From NCBI GenBank assembly GCA_937916515.1, contig CALFSX010000091.1, positions 1 through 64,000 on the forward strand: a DNA stretch of 64,000 bases, given 5' to 3'. The notes under the pieces are model-generated. The model worked only from the letters and a program-made list of their open reading frames with translations, ran no database searches and had not been told where the DNA came from. The DNA comes from an uncultured Planctomycetaceae bacterium. GTDB lineage: Bacteria > Planctomycetota > Planctomycetia > Planctomycetales > Planctomycetaceae. Shown here piece after piece: positions 42,588 to 52,818 of this stretch (its first letter is position 1; each line of letters begins with the position of its first letter). A program made the translations under genes and the position numbers.

Positions 42588-43628
42588 ATGCCGCTAGCAG
42601 ATAACATGCAGCCGATCTTAGCGAAGCCCGCAAAACAGCGTTCAGGTTTTCTGAAGCTGCATAGCAGTGACAATCTGTTTTCGTGGGAACAGAGAATAGA
42701 ATTCCTGAAGCAATTCGGTACTCATTCTCAGCATTTCACCGCCTTGCAATCCGGCATGCAGTACTTTGACGTGCCGGGGATTGGATATCAGGCCTATATG
42801 CAAAAGTGGGGGCGTTGCATGGTGCTGGGAGACCCCGTCGCAGAACCACTCGAACACGCCGCTTTTTTGGATGAGTTTCTGCAGAAGCATGGCAACGCGT
42901 CGTTTATTCAGGTTTCTGAAGCAAACGCCAGTCACCTGCACGCCCGCCACGCATACTACGGAACTCAGTTTGGCAAAGAATTAAAGGTGCCACTCAGCGA
43001 TTGGACCGTTTCCGGGAAAAGCAAAAAGTGTATTCGGAAAGCCATCAATCAGGCCGCCGAACAGGGGATCACGGTTGTTGAGAGCCCGCACGAACTAAAC
43101 GTTGATGAAGTGTCTTCTCGCTGGCTGGGAACACGCAAAACGCGTCATCGTGAAATTCTGTTTATGGTTCGGCCACGCAAGATGGAGTACCGTGAAAACT
43201 GCCGTTACTTTTATGCCATGAAAGACGGCTCGCCGATTGGTTTTGCCTACTTTGATCCAGCTTATCTTAATGGCAAAGTGGTCAGCTACCTGCCGAATAT
43301 TTCTCGCGGATGCCCAACATTCAAACAGGGACTTTTTTACACAATTATGGCTCACGCCATGGATTTGTTTCGCGAAGAAGGCATCAGTCACCTGGATCTG
43401 GGACTAAACCCATTGGCGTTAGACGATGTCGCCAAGCCGCACGAATGCCGAATTGTGCGATCCATCTTTGGGTGGACCTTTAAGCATTGCCTGCACTACA
43501 ACTTCAGCGGTCTGCATTTCACCAAGCAGCGATTTGGCGGAAACTGGTCGCCCACATTTTACTGCCACAAAAACACTCTGCCTGCAGTCGACATGGCTCG
43601 CATGTTAAAGCTGACTCGCGTACTGTAA
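42588..43628 (+). CDS. DUF2156 (phosphatidylglycerol lysyltransferase C-domain-like) protein
   Basis: GYQAYMQKWGRCMVLGDPVA; GKSKKCIRKAINQAAEQGITV; SPIGFAYFDPAYLNGKVVSYLPNISR; SHLDLGLNPLA. Confidence 0.85.
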   Translation: MPLADNMQPILAKPAKQRSGFLKLHSSDNLFSWEQRIEFLKQFGTHSQHFTALQSGMQYFDVPGIGYQAYMQKWGRCMVLGDPVAEPLEHAAFLDEFLQKHGNASFIQVSEANASHLHARHAYYGTQFGKELKVPLSDWTVSGKSKKCIRKAINQAAEQGITVVESPHELNVDEVSSRWLGTRKTRHREILFMVRPRKMEYRENCRYFYAMKDGSPIGFAYFDPAYLNGKVVSYLPNISRGCPTFKQGLFYTIMAHAMDLFREEGISHLDLGLNPLALDDVAKPHECRIVRSIFGWTFKHCLHYNFSGLHFTKQRFGGNWSPTFYCHKNTLPAVDMARMLKLTRVL

Positions 43629-43744
43629 TTCTGAGCTGAAAATGCTATTCTTCGTTAGCCGTTATGTTGAACGACTGGCGTGTGGTGGTGCTGTCGGGCT
43701 CGCTGGTTGCACGCTTCGCACATTTTGAAAGAACTCAACCTGCT

Positions 43745-44050
43745 ATGATTATTGTTATCGCCACTGTTCAATGTAAGACCGGGCACCGTGAAGATTTTCT
43801 GGTGGAGTTCCGTAAGCTTGTTCCTGAAGTTCTGCAGGAAGATGGCTGTATTGAATACGGTCCGACAATTGACGCAGCCACAGGTATTGGAAATCAGAGC
43901 GTTGACGAAAACCGAGTGACCATTGTTGAAAAATGGGAATCGGTGGCAGCATTGAAGGCTCATTTGGTGGCACCTCATATGGAAGCGTACCGCCCCAAAG
44001 TAAAAGGCTTCGTGGAATCGTCGGAACTTCGAGTTCTGGAAACTGCCTGA
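43745..44050 (+). CDS. Putative quinol monooxygenase / antibiotic biosynthesis monooxygenase (ABM) family
   Basis: MIIVIATVQCKTGHREDFLVEFRKLVPEVLQEDGCIEYGPTID...VTIVEKWESVAALKAHLVAPHM. Confidence 0.88.
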   Translation: MIIVIATVQCKTGHREDFLVEFRKLVPEVLQEDGCIEYGPTIDAATGIGNQSVDENRVTIVEKWESVAALKAHLVAPHMEAYRPKVKGFVESSELRVLETA

Positions 44051-44054
44051 AACA

Positions 44055-44939
44055 GTGAATGACTCTGCCGCGTCCAAAGCAAAACGATCTCAGGCGATTC
44101 GTGATCTGCTGTGGGTGGTGAACAGTCCTTCATTGATTGCCAATAGCGAACCGGAATGGTTCGCGGAAGCTACGGCAATTGACCCTGATTCGATCGACGC
44201 TGACCGACTGGTTGAATTTCTAAGCGACAAAGTAACGTTTCGAGTCGGCCATTATTTTGAAGACCTGGTTCATTTCTATTTGCAGTATTGTTGCAAGTAT
44301 GAAATTCTGGCCAGAAGTCTTCAGTTGCAGGATGGCAGCCGCACCATTGGAGAATTGGATTTCGTATTTCGCGATGCTGTCGGTAAAACGTGGCACGTGG
44401 AAACGGCTGTGAAGTTCTATCTGCACTATCCGAAGCAGAATCACACCGGCAGCCACTTTGTGGGACCGAATTCAGCTGACACTTTCGAACGCAAAACGGA
44501 ACGATTGTTTGAGCATCAGTTGCCACTTAGTTCTCAACAGAGCATCGCTATCGACTGCCGAGCGGCCTATGTGAAAGGACGCATCTTCTATCATCGAAGC
44601 TCTGGCGATCACGTTGTGCTGCCATCTTTGCTTTCAGAATCACACTTGCAAGGGGCGTGGATTTGGCAGTCGGAACTTGATCAGTTATTCGAAATTGAAG
44701 ACGCGCTATCGAACGCCGGGCGGTTTCGGATTCAACCGAAACCATACTGGCTGTCCGATGATCAGGTCGACTTTGGCTGTGCCGATCTGCTGACCGCAGC
44801 GGAAATGAACGCGCTGCTACTTCGTCATTTTGAAACAGATCATCGTCCCAGATTGATCAGCGTTCTTGACGCCAGCGAATCAGCGTTACACGAAAAACAA
44901 CGAATCTTTGTGGTGGATAACTCGTGGCCAGAAAAGTGA
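44055..44939 (+). CDS. DUF1853 family protein
   Basis: RDLLWVVNSPSLIA...; RTIGELDFVFRDAVGKTWHVETAVKFYLH; FVGPNSADTFERKTERLFEHQL. Confidence 0.82.
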   Translation: MNDSAASKAKRSQAIRDLLWVVNSPSLIANSEPEWFAEATAIDPDSIDADRLVEFLSDKVTFRVGHYFEDLVHFYLQYCCKYEILARSLQLQDGSRTIGELDFVFRDAVGKTWHVETAVKFYLHYPKQNHTGSHFVGPNSADTFERKTERLFEHQLPLSSQQSIAIDCRAAYVKGRIFYHRSSGDHVVLPSLLSESHLQGAWIWQSELDQLFEIEDALSNAGRFRIQPKPYWLSDDQVDFGCADLLTAAEMNALLLRHFETDHRPRLISVLDASESALHEKQRIFVVDNSWPEK

Positions 44940-44955
44940 CCCGCTGCAAATTGCC

Positions 44956-45022
44956 GTAGGGTGGGCGTCGCCCACCAATTACTTTGTGTTGTTGTGTCTG
45001 GTGAGCGGTGCCCGCCCTACAT
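44956..45022. repeat. REP-like inverted repeat
   Basis: GTAGGGTGGGCGTCGCCCACC...GGTGAGCGGTGCCCGCCCTAC, between convergent genes. Confidence 0.7.
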
Positions 45023-45026
45023 GTTT

Positions 45027-48000
45027 TTAGTCGCGAGATCCGGGCGTTACCTTCATGGTGATTTCTTTGCCGTTACGTTGCACGGTGATTTCGACTTCCT
45101 GCCCGATCTTGAGTGCTTCAATCGCGTAAGTGTAGTCGTAAATGTTCTCAATGGCCTTGCCGGCAAGTTTCACAATAACGTCGCCGCCTTTCACGCCAGC
45201 AGCATCTGCGGGGCCACCCTTGGCGACACCCGAAAGCTGAACTCCCTTAGTGTCGGTTTCTGCATAGTCCGGAATCGACCCCAGATAAGCTCTCAGGTTG
45301 GCTCGACGCTGACCGTCGGCTGGCTTTTCCTGCATCACGTATTCGGGCATTTTCTTACGACTGATCAATTCGTTCAGCACGATTGTCATGAACCTGGAAA
45401 TCTGGGAAATGCCTTCGTAGTTGATCTTTTCGGGAGTGTCTCGTGGCGTGTGGTATTCGCCATGATTTCCTGTAAACGCCGACAGGATGGGAACACCATG
45501 CATAAAGAAAACGCTGGCGTCGGTCGGGAGATAGCTGTCATCCTGTAACGTAATCGGCAGACCTGCGGGCACGTTGGCTTGTTCAATAATCTGCTGCCAA
45601 TCGGTTGAAGATCCGATTCCCTGTAGCACCAGTTTTTCCTGCATACGGCCGACCATGTCCATGTTCAGGCAGGCTGCAATGTACAAATGCAGGCCTCCGG
45701 TGTTCGGGCCGGATCGATCATCGCTTTTTTTGTCATCGCTCTTCTTATCAGCGTCGGCAGCATTCCCGGGCTCTGCGTCTTTGTCGGTCTCAGTTTCTGG
45801 TGGCTGCTCAAATGCGGCAGCGTGTTGAGAAAACATGGTCTCCATCTGCTTAACATAATGACTGGACCCCAGCAGCCCAAGTTCTTCACCAGACCAGGCA
45901 GCAAACACAACATCGCGTTTGCCCTGCAAAGTGCTATTGTCTTTTGCTCGCGACATCGCTTCCGCAATCTGAAGCATCGCGGCTACTCCCGATGCATTGT
46001 CGTCGGCACCGAAATGTATGTTGGTTTGTTCGTCGTCCTTCGCCAGAGAATTTGCACTGGGGCCGGCGCCCAGGTGATCGATGTGTGCTCCCACGACGAT
46101 GATCTCGTGAGCCGGGCTGTCGCTGACCTGCAATCGGCCCAGCACATTGCGGCCCGTTTTCTTTTCCTGCTGAATATCAATTTGTGCAGAAACCTGCAGT
46201 TGTTTTACTGGGAATCCCATGGCGGGCTCACCGCCGTCAAGGCGAGCCTGAACGGCCTTGATGTCTTTGTTCATGGACTGCATCCAGCGACTGGCGACGT
46301 CGTTGCTGACGCTTACAACCGCCAGACTGGTGCCAGCCAATGATCCATCAAACTGCAGGGGCACAAGTTCGTTCTTAGCTCCCGATGTTGGTCCGCTTAC
46401 CAGGATCAGTCCGCGAGCACCCAGATCTCTGGCCTTCATCGCTTTAAATCGCAAGCTGCTGAAGCTGTTCAGGTATTGCCGCTGTTCCGCCGATACTTCT
46501 TCGGGCATGAACCGAAAGCACATCACCCATTTGTCTTTCACGTCAAGGTGTACGTAAGAATCGTATTCCTCGAAACCTTCACCTGCCGGAGCCTGTATTC
46601 CGTACCCGGCGAAGACTACATCTGCTGGTTCAAACTTTCCGGTTTTGGAAAAGACCAGCGGCCGCCAGTCTTTATTAAGTTCCAGTGTTTCATCGCCGAC
46701 GGTGAATTGGTTGTCAGGGCCAGCGGAAACTCCGGATGTGAATTCGAATTCCTGAAACCATGTGTCGTCGTCTCCAGCAGGCTCCAGGCCCAATGTTTCC
46801 AGGTAGAGTGCGACGTAATTTGTCGCCAGCTTTTCGCCTTTGGTGCCTGTCAGTCGTCCCTGCAGTTGAGGTCGGCATAGATATTCTACGTGCCGCACGG
46901 CGTCCGCAGGAGCGAAGTCTGTTCTGGCGCCCGGTGCAAGTCCGGTCGCTGCACTTGCCATGTTTTTCGCGGTGCCGCCATTGTCGGGCGCAAGTCCCAG
47001 CAGCTTCAACGCCTGTTGATGGTTCCATTCAGCGATGAAAATCTGTGACTGGCTGTTTGTTGTTCGGTTCGTTGTCCACGAAAGCTGCTTACCGTCGGGA
47101 GTAAACACGGGAAGGCCATCGAAGCCTGGCGTGTGAGTGATTCTGACGGGATCTTTCTGGCCTTCGGTGTCTACGATGTAGCATTCGAAGTTGGCGAATC
47201 CGTGAAGGTTGGTTGTGAAGATCAGGTACTGGCCGGAAGGATGATAAAACGGAGCCCACGACATCACTCCCAGGTTAGTTAGTTTTTTGACGTCGGAACC
47301 GTCGATGGCCATGGTCATGATTTCTGCCGTTGCGCCGTTTTCAGAAAAGCGACGAAAGCAGATTCTTGAACCATCGGGAGAAAAGAACGGTCCACCATCG
47401 TAGCCGGGAGAATTGGTGAGTCGTCGCACGTTCGTTCCGTCAGCATTCATGACGTAGATTTCGTTGGCCCACGCAGGATCGCGTTCGAACAATTCCTGTT
47501 GCTCTGGCGTCAAGCTGGTTTCGAACGCAGAACGGTTGGATGCGAAGGCGATCAGCTTTCCGTCCGGCGACCACGAACCTTCTGCGTCATAGCCTTTTGT
47601 GTTTGTAAGATTTCGGTATTCACCGGTGGCCAGGTCCTGTTCGAAGATGTCGTAGAAGTTGTCGTAGTCCCACGAATAGCGGCGTTCTTTCCCGGATGCT
47701 CGCAGGTCAATTTCTTCCTGCTGTTCCGCTTTTGCATCGGGGTCATCCTGAGTTGATGCGAACATGACTTTCGAACCATCGGGATGTATCCACGCACAGG
47801 TTGTTTTCCCGAGTCCGGGTGAAATCTGACGAGTGGCTCCCGTATCGCGATCCAGTACATAAATCTGGAAGAACGGATTTCCTTCGAAGCGTTCGCTTTG
47901 GAAAACCATTTGGCGACCGTCCGCACTGAAGTAGCCTTCACCAGCTCGGCGACCTTCGTAAGTCAGCTGTCGAGTCCGCGATAGCAGTCGCCCTTCCAGC

Positions 48001-48122
48001 CTGGCCGCTGCGGCCGGGTCGGTTTCAGTGATGTCTGGGTCCTGAGCGTTCAGCGCATTCGGCAGGCACGTAAAGACGTTCAAAACTGACGCGGCAATGA
48101 TCAGTGGGAACAAGTTTTTCAC
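45027..48122 (-). CDS. Multidomain TolB/PD40 propeller - PA - M28 aminopeptidase - PDZ protein
   Basis: PD40 blocks (YFSADGRQMVFQSER..., GSWSPDGKLIAFASNRS); M28 motifs VVGAHIDHLG, FGADDNASGVAAML, AAWSGEELGLLGS; C-terminal PDZ AKGGPADAAGVKGGDVIVKLAGKAI. Signal peptide with GTG start at 48122; the track start extends into the R1 repeat. Confidence 0.9.
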   Translation of the reverse strand: MKNLFPLIIAASVLNVFTCLPNALNAQDPDITETDPAAAARLEGRLLSRTRQLTYEGRRAGEGYFSADGRQMVFQSERFEGNPFFQIYVLDRDTGATRQISPGLGKTTCAWIHPDGSKVMFASTQDDPDAKAEQQEEIDLRASGKERRYSWDYDNFYDIFEQDLATGEYRNLTNTKGYDAEGSWSPDGKLIAFASNRSAFETSLTPEQQELFERDPAWANEIYVMNADGTNVRRLTNSPGYDGGPFFSPDGSRICFRRFSENGATAEIMTMAIDGSDVKKLTNLGVMSWAPFYHPSGQYLIFTTNLHGFANFECYIVDTEGQKDPVRITHTPGFDGLPVFTPDGKQLSWTTNRTTNSQSQIFIAEWNHQQALKLLGLAPDNGGTAKNMASAATGLAPGARTDFAPADAVRHVEYLCRPQLQGRLTGTKGEKLATNYVALYLETLGLEPAGDDDTWFQEFEFTSGVSAGPDNQFTVGDETLELNKDWRPLVFSKTGKFEPADVVFAGYGIQAPAGEGFEEYDSYVHLDVKDKWVMCFRFMPEEVSAEQRQYLNSFSSLRFKAMKARDLGARGLILVSGPTSGAKNELVPLQFDGSLAGTSLAVVSVSNDVASRWMQSMNKDIKAVQARLDGGEPAMGFPVKQLQVSAQIDIQQEKKTGRNVLGRLQVSDSPAHEIIVVGAHIDHLGAGPSANSLAKDDEQTNIHFGADDNASGVAAMLQIAEAMSRAKDNSTLQGKRDVVFAAWSGEELGLLGSSHYVKQMETMFSQHAAAFEQPPETETDKDAEPGNAADADKKSDDKKSDDRSGPNTGGLHLYIAACLNMDMVGRMQEKLVLQGIGSSTDWQQIIEQANVPAGLPITLQDDSYLPTDASVFFMHGVPILSAFTGNHGEYHTPRDTPEKINYEGISQISRFMTIVLNELISRKKMPEYVMQEKPADGQRRANLRAYLGSIPDYAETDTKGVQLSGVAKGGPADAAGVKGGDVIVKLAGKAIENIYDYTYAIEALKIGQEVEITVQRNGKEITMKVTPGSRD

Positions 48123-48188
48123 CAGAGAAGCTCCAGATTTTATTGATAGCCCAGTGTTTACCGGGCGGTATTTCCAAACATGCAGAAC

Positions 48189-48325
48189 CTTAGCAGGGAC
48201 GTCGCCCTTGCCCCAGTGGCGTGGCCTGCGACACGACGTGGAACGTTCAAATCGCCGAGCCGCTCCGTTGTCGCTAAGAGAATTGTGCTCGCATCGTGCG
48301 GGCATCATTTTTAGTAAGACTCTAG
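48189..48325 (+). repeat. R1 repeat, copy D
   Basis: AGCAGGGACGTCGCCCTTGCCCCAGTGGCGTGG...ACGACGTGGAACGTTCAAATCGCCGAGCCGCTCCGTTGTCGCTAAGAGAATTGTGCTCGCATCGTGCGGGCATCATTTTTAGTAAGACTCTA. Confidence 0.88.
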
Positions 48326-48663
48326 CGGACGCAACGTGTGTGCGGTCTGCGGCAGGCGATTATCCCGCAACGTCATTATAGGTGTTGCGACCTCCGCTGC
48401 CACTCGCACGCCGGTTTGCCTGAACTTCTTCGCCAAGCCCCCAGCTTATTCAAACGGCAAGGCCTGGCTGACAGCTGTTGTTGATACCGGCAGAAAAATG
48501 TCTATCGCCTGTCAGATCAACGGCAGTTCCTGCTGAATATCGAAAAGTTCCGGCAAGATTGTTGACGATCCTTGAAATGTCAGATGGACCACCAATTCGG
48601 CCGCAAATGCGATTCTCGCTGTTGTTGCCCGCATTGAAATAGCTTCGCAGAAAGGAAGTCACC

Positions 48664-49890
48664 ATGCGAATAGAACGATTCGCTGTCATCGCGGCCTTCA
48701 CGCTGATTGTTGCGGGCGGATGTGCGTCAAGTCGCACAAACCAACACAGTTCGTATCAACACAGTCCTCCGTCAGAATCCGGAGCGGCAGACTACTATCA
48801 GGCTGACCCGCCAGCTGTTTACCAGCAGCAAGAAGGTCGGGCGCCGTTGCAGCCCGTTCCGGTTCCTCCTGCAATGGGAGTGTCTCATGTTAAAAGCGTG
48901 GGCTATATCAGTCAGATTGGCTTCAGCAAGTACTTCGGGCAGAAGTCTGAGTGTGCTGCAGAATCGACATGCAGTGCTCCGGAAGCGACCGCTTGTGCAA
49001 CTGAAGCCTGCACATCAGAAGCTTGCTGCGGCGAAACATCGAAAAGCTGTTTTTCGCCCTGCACTTGCCTTTGGCGAATGTTCTGTCCAAAAAAACAGCC
49101 TTGCTGCGTTGAAGAGCCTTGCTGTGAATCTGCCACGATCGTGTGCAACCCGCACCCACTTTATTGCCGTCCTCGCACAGCCTGCATTCCTCACGTAAAT
49201 TGTGTGGAGGAATATTGTCAGCCGTTGTGCGATTCTGGTTGTACCACCGAATCCGGATGCAGCACAGAAGGCTGCGATACAACGCGATCGTGCCTGTTGC
49301 CATCTCTAAAGTTTCCGGCTTTCAAAATGCCAACCTGCAAGTTGCCTCAGGTTAAAATGCCAACTTTGAAGATGCCTCACATGAAGTTTGCGTCGGTCAC
49401 ATCGGCGTGGAAAAGTTGCTGGTCGAAGAAAGGCTGTACAACCGGTTGCACCGATTCGTGTGTGGACGAAGGTTGCGGAAGCCTGTGTGCTGTTGAACCT
49501 TCTTACGGTGAAAATCTTTGCCGTCCATCGCATGGGCTATCACCACTGGCCGCTCCACTTCAGGACCCGTTTGCAGGAAACTCTGGCGATATTGAAGTTC
49601 AGCAGCCAACCTGGCGAGAACCAGCCGCTGGTCAGGCTGTTCCTGAAATTCCGGTACAGCAATTGCCAGCGGCTCCTGTGCCAGCTCAGCCAGCTGTGAA
49701 ACAGCCAGAACCAACTCCAGCTGTTCCCGTTCCCGCTCAGAATGTTGACTCACTTGCTCCAGTGCCAGCAGCTCCTTCGCAGTCATTTGTTGAACCAAAC
49801 ATCTGGCCTCGTTTAAAGCCTGCTCCACAGCCGTTTGTGCGAAGTAATGCAGAAGTTCGAGCCTGGTCAACCAGCTGGAAAAGCCAGTAA
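48664..49890 (+). CDS. Cysteine-rich lipoprotein with K-x-P repeat and Pro/Ala-rich tail
   Basis: Lipobox LIVAGGC; about 33 Cys in the N-terminal two thirds; KFPAFKMPTCKLPQVKMPTLKMPHMKF repeat. Confidence 0.8.
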   Translation: MRIERFAVIAAFTLIVAGGCASSRTNQHSSYQHSPPSESGAADYYQADPPAVYQQQEGRAPLQPVPVPPAMGVSHVKSVGYISQIGFSKYFGQKSECAAESTCSAPEATACATEACTSEACCGETSKSCFSPCTCLWRMFCPKKQPCCVEEPCCESATIVCNPHPLYCRPRTACIPHVNCVEEYCQPLCDSGCTTESGCSTEGCDTTRSCLLPSLKFPAFKMPTCKLPQVKMPTLKMPHMKFASVTSAWKSCWSKKGCTTGCTDSCVDEGCGSLCAVEPSYGENLCRPSHGLSPLAAPLQDPFAGNSGDIEVQQPTWREPAAGQAVPEIPVQQLPAAPVPAQPAVKQPEPTPAVPVPAQNVDSLAPVPAAPSQSFVEPNIWPRLKPAPQPFVRSNAEVRAWSTSWKSQ

Positions 49891-49938
49891 CAGGGCTGAT
49901 TGACAAAGTCGTTCATTCTCGCAGCTACGAAAACAGAA

Positions 49939-49977
49939 TCCCTGACGCCAAACGATGGTGTCAGGGATTTTTTTTTG
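49939..49977 (+). terminator. Strong rho-independent terminator
   Basis: TCCCTGACGCC aaacgat GGTGTCAGGGA + T-tract. Confidence 0.9.
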
Positions 49978-50140
49978 GCATCATCCGAGACATATGATGA
50001 TATCAATAAGTTGCGATAAACGACGCTGAGTCATTGCTGTTGGGTGTAGGGGCTGGCTGTGATGCAAGTCTGAATCGCACTGATGGATCGGGTTTTCTTG
50101 TTTACCAGGTTTTACGATTACAAAGTGGCGTTTTGATTTA

Positions 50141-50275
50141 GTCGCGGAGCGACATCATGTTTCACCCCGAGGTGCTGCTGAGAAACTATGAAAAGCCGCA
50201 GAGTGGCGATATGTGGCATTTTCACATGTCGTCGCTCCGCGGCTAATTCAACACCTCGCAAGAGTGAAGCCGTTG
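50141..50275. repeat. R2 repeat, copy 1
   Basis: GTCGCGGAGCGACATCATG...GCCGCAGAGTGGCGATATGTGGCATTTTCACATGTCGTCGCTCCGCGGC, then AATTCAACACCTCGCAAGAGTGAAGCCGTTGC (homologous to the 58.45-58.67 kb segment). Confidence 0.85.
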
Positions 50276-50513
50276 CAGGTTTCATTATTCATTCGAACTT
50301 CTTCACACTGAGTCACATTTTCAAAGCGACAACGGAGCGTTTCCGGGTGTCAGCTTCAATGGCCGAGGCACAGCCTCGCCAGGTTTTTAACGAACGCAAT
50401 TCATTTCAACACCGAAACATTTCTAACGTTTCGCTTACACGCGATTTGCGAAACATCGTGAGATGCGGCGCGTCTGATTGACAAGCCGCCCTGCAGCGAA
50501 AAGGTAAGGCACT

Positions 50514-51704
50514 ATGAAAAACGGAATGCTGGAACACATCTCATCTCAGCTGGAAGATATTCGTCAACAGGGACTGTTCAAGGCGGAACGAACCATCGAT
50601 TCGCCTCAAAACCCTTCCATCCAAATGGCGGATGGTGAAGCCGTTTTGAACCTGTGCGCGAACAATTATCTGGGCCTTGCCGACCATCCGGAAATTGTAA
50701 AGGCGGCTCATGAAGGGCTGGATCGCTGGGGTTACGGGATGGCTTCGGTGCGATTTATTTGCGGAACGCAGTCTGTTCATCGCCAGCTGGAAACCGCCAT
50801 CAGCGAATTCATCGGGATGGACGATACGATCCTGTACAGTTCATGCTTCGACGCCAACGGTGGATTGTTTGAAACGCTGCTTTCGGCGGAAGACGCGATC
50901 ATTTCCGACCAGCTGAATCACGCCAGCATCATTGATGGTGTCCGTTTGTGCAAAGCTCAACGCTTTCGCTATCGCAACAACGACATGGCAGATCTGGAAC
51001 AGCAATTGAAAGATGCTCAATCGGCACGGTTCCGACTGATTGCCACCGATGGCGTTTTTTCAATGGATGGATATCTGGCCAATCTTCCCGCCATCTGCGA
51101 TCTGGCCGACAAATACGATGCCAGCGTGATGGTGGATGATTCTCATGCGGTGGGATTCACGGGAGCCAATGGCCGAGGAACTCACGAACACTTCGGCGTG
51201 ATGGATCGCATCGACATCATGACCGGCACGCTGGGCAAAGCATTGGGAGGTGCCAGTGGTGGCTACACGTCAGCTCGTCAGCCGATCGTCGATTTGCTGC
51301 GTCAAAGATCTCGCCCCTATTTGTTCTCCAACACTTTGGCTCCACCGATTGCCGCTGCTTCATTAAAAGCACTTCAATTGCTGAAGGCATCGGGCGATTT
51401 GCGAGACAAATTGCGTGAAAACACGGCTTGGTTTCGCAACGCCATTACTGCGGCCGGTTTTCGAGTGCTGGACGGAGAACACCCGATTATTCCCGTGATG
51501 ATCGGCGACGCGGCGTTGGCCACAAAGATGTCGAACGAGCTGCTGAAAAAGGGAATCTACGTTGTTGGGTTTTCTTTCCCGGTTGTGCCGAAAGGCGAAG
51601 CCAGAATTCGAACTCAGATGTCAGCTGCTCACACAATTGAAGACCTTCAGAAAGCCGTGGATGCATTCACAGAAGTCGGCAAATCACTTGGAGTGATTGC
51701 GTAG
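50514..51704 (+). CDS. kbl: Glycine C-acetyltransferase (2-amino-3-ketobutyrate CoA ligase)
   Basis: [73 protein letters not shown]. Confidence 0.95.
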   Translation: MKNGMLEHISSQLEDIRQQGLFKAERTIDSPQNPSIQMADGEAVLNLCANNYLGLADHPEIVKAAHEGLDRWGYGMASVRFICGTQSVHRQLETAISEFIGMDDTILYSSCFDANGGLFETLLSAEDAIISDQLNHASIIDGVRLCKAQRFRYRNNDMADLEQQLKDAQSARFRLIATDGVFSMDGYLANLPAICDLADKYDASVMVDDSHAVGFTGANGRGTHEHFGVMDRIDIMTGTLGKALGGASGGYTSARQPIVDLLRQRSRPYLFSNTLAPPIAAASLKALQLLKASGDLRDKLRENTAWFRNAITAAGFRVLDGEHPIIPVMIGDAALATKMSNELLKKGIYVVGFSFPVVPKGEARIRTQMSAAHTIEDLQKAVDAFTEVGKSLGVIA

Positions 51705-51978
51705 ATGAAAGGGCGGACGCTCTGTGTGCATCGTTGCCATCATGCTGTAGTGGCAGTAGGCCGGACCAAGCGAACCGTCCATCTGCCGGAGCATCGCGTG
51801 CGGCCGCTATTGCATCGAAGCATTCAGTGACTAAGAAATTCGAGCCACGGTTTGCGCAGTTCCGGCACGCATCACCCGCTTGAGTCGGCCTACTTTGCTG
51901 GTACAATTCTCCACTGGATCTGACTCGCTCACTTCGTTCAGGGCGGTGTCGTAAAACCGTTCAATAGCCGGTCCGAGA

Positions 51979-52368
51979 ATGTCCCGAACTCGCCTGACAC
52001 GACGCTCCGTGCTACTGCTGGTGTTCGGCATTTGTTTGGCGATTGTCGTTTTCGACTACGTCACATATCACTCCCGCTTTAAGACTGCGATTTGCGTTGC
52101 GCAGGCCCATGGTGCTCGTGTGGGTTCGCTGCTGGACTGGCCGCTTGGCCGGGAATGCCGAATCGCATTCGACCAACCGATCGACCGTGACGCCGTCAGG
52201 CATCTCGCTGTTCTCAACTCGCTTTCTTCTCGACATTCGGTCGGTGTTGCTTTCAATTACGATATCAGTGATGCCGACCTCGAATATGCCTGCGAGATCT
52301 TGTCGCAATGCCAAGTATTTCGAGTCGAGCCTCTTCCGCAAGCTCAGGCCAACCACGGCCACCGTTGA
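51979..52368 (+). CDS. Hypothetical protein with one N-terminal TM
   Basis: RRSVLLLVFGICLAIVVFDYV followed by a soluble domain; moderate coding character. Confidence 0.5.
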   Translation: MSRTRLTRRSVLLLVFGICLAIVVFDYVTYHSRFKTAICVAQAHGARVGSLLDWPLGRECRIAFDQPIDRDAVRHLAVLNSLSSRHSVGVAFNYDISDADLEYACEILSQCQVFRVEPLPQAQANHGHR

Positions 52369-52818
52369 TTTACCGACGGGCTCGCTGCGGGAAGGCTTCT
52401 TTGAGCTGCATGTCCTGGCGTCGTCTGCCAGTCCGGGTTAAACGTTCAGGATGCCTGTTTGATTGCCGCGACGATGGTGCAAATGCATTACAAACGGCGT
52501 GGCTGTTATAGGGTGACCTGGGCTTTTATGCGGATGACTCCGATTTTGTTCACGGATCGTTCAAGCTGAGTGTAGACTCTGGTTTACGGCGTTTTGTGGT
52601 ACCGGCTGGCTGCTGCAAGCAGCGATGAACGTTCCTGAAAAGCCGTTTGTTTCAATGAATTTGCTTTTCAGGCAAAATCAATTCAGCGTGTCCTCGCACG
52701 TCTTTTGTTTCGAAGACGTTTTGTGGCAACAAATGTCCTGTGTAATTCAACGGGATTGTCTTGAAGATCTACTTTCCCTCCAATCTCTCTCGCCTCCTTT
52801 TGCTCTACAGGAAATCAC

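Noticed and set aside
48123-48308. N-terminal extension of the M28/PD40 ORF
   Set aside because: Derived from R1 copy D; a signal peptide with GTG start at 48122 fits better.
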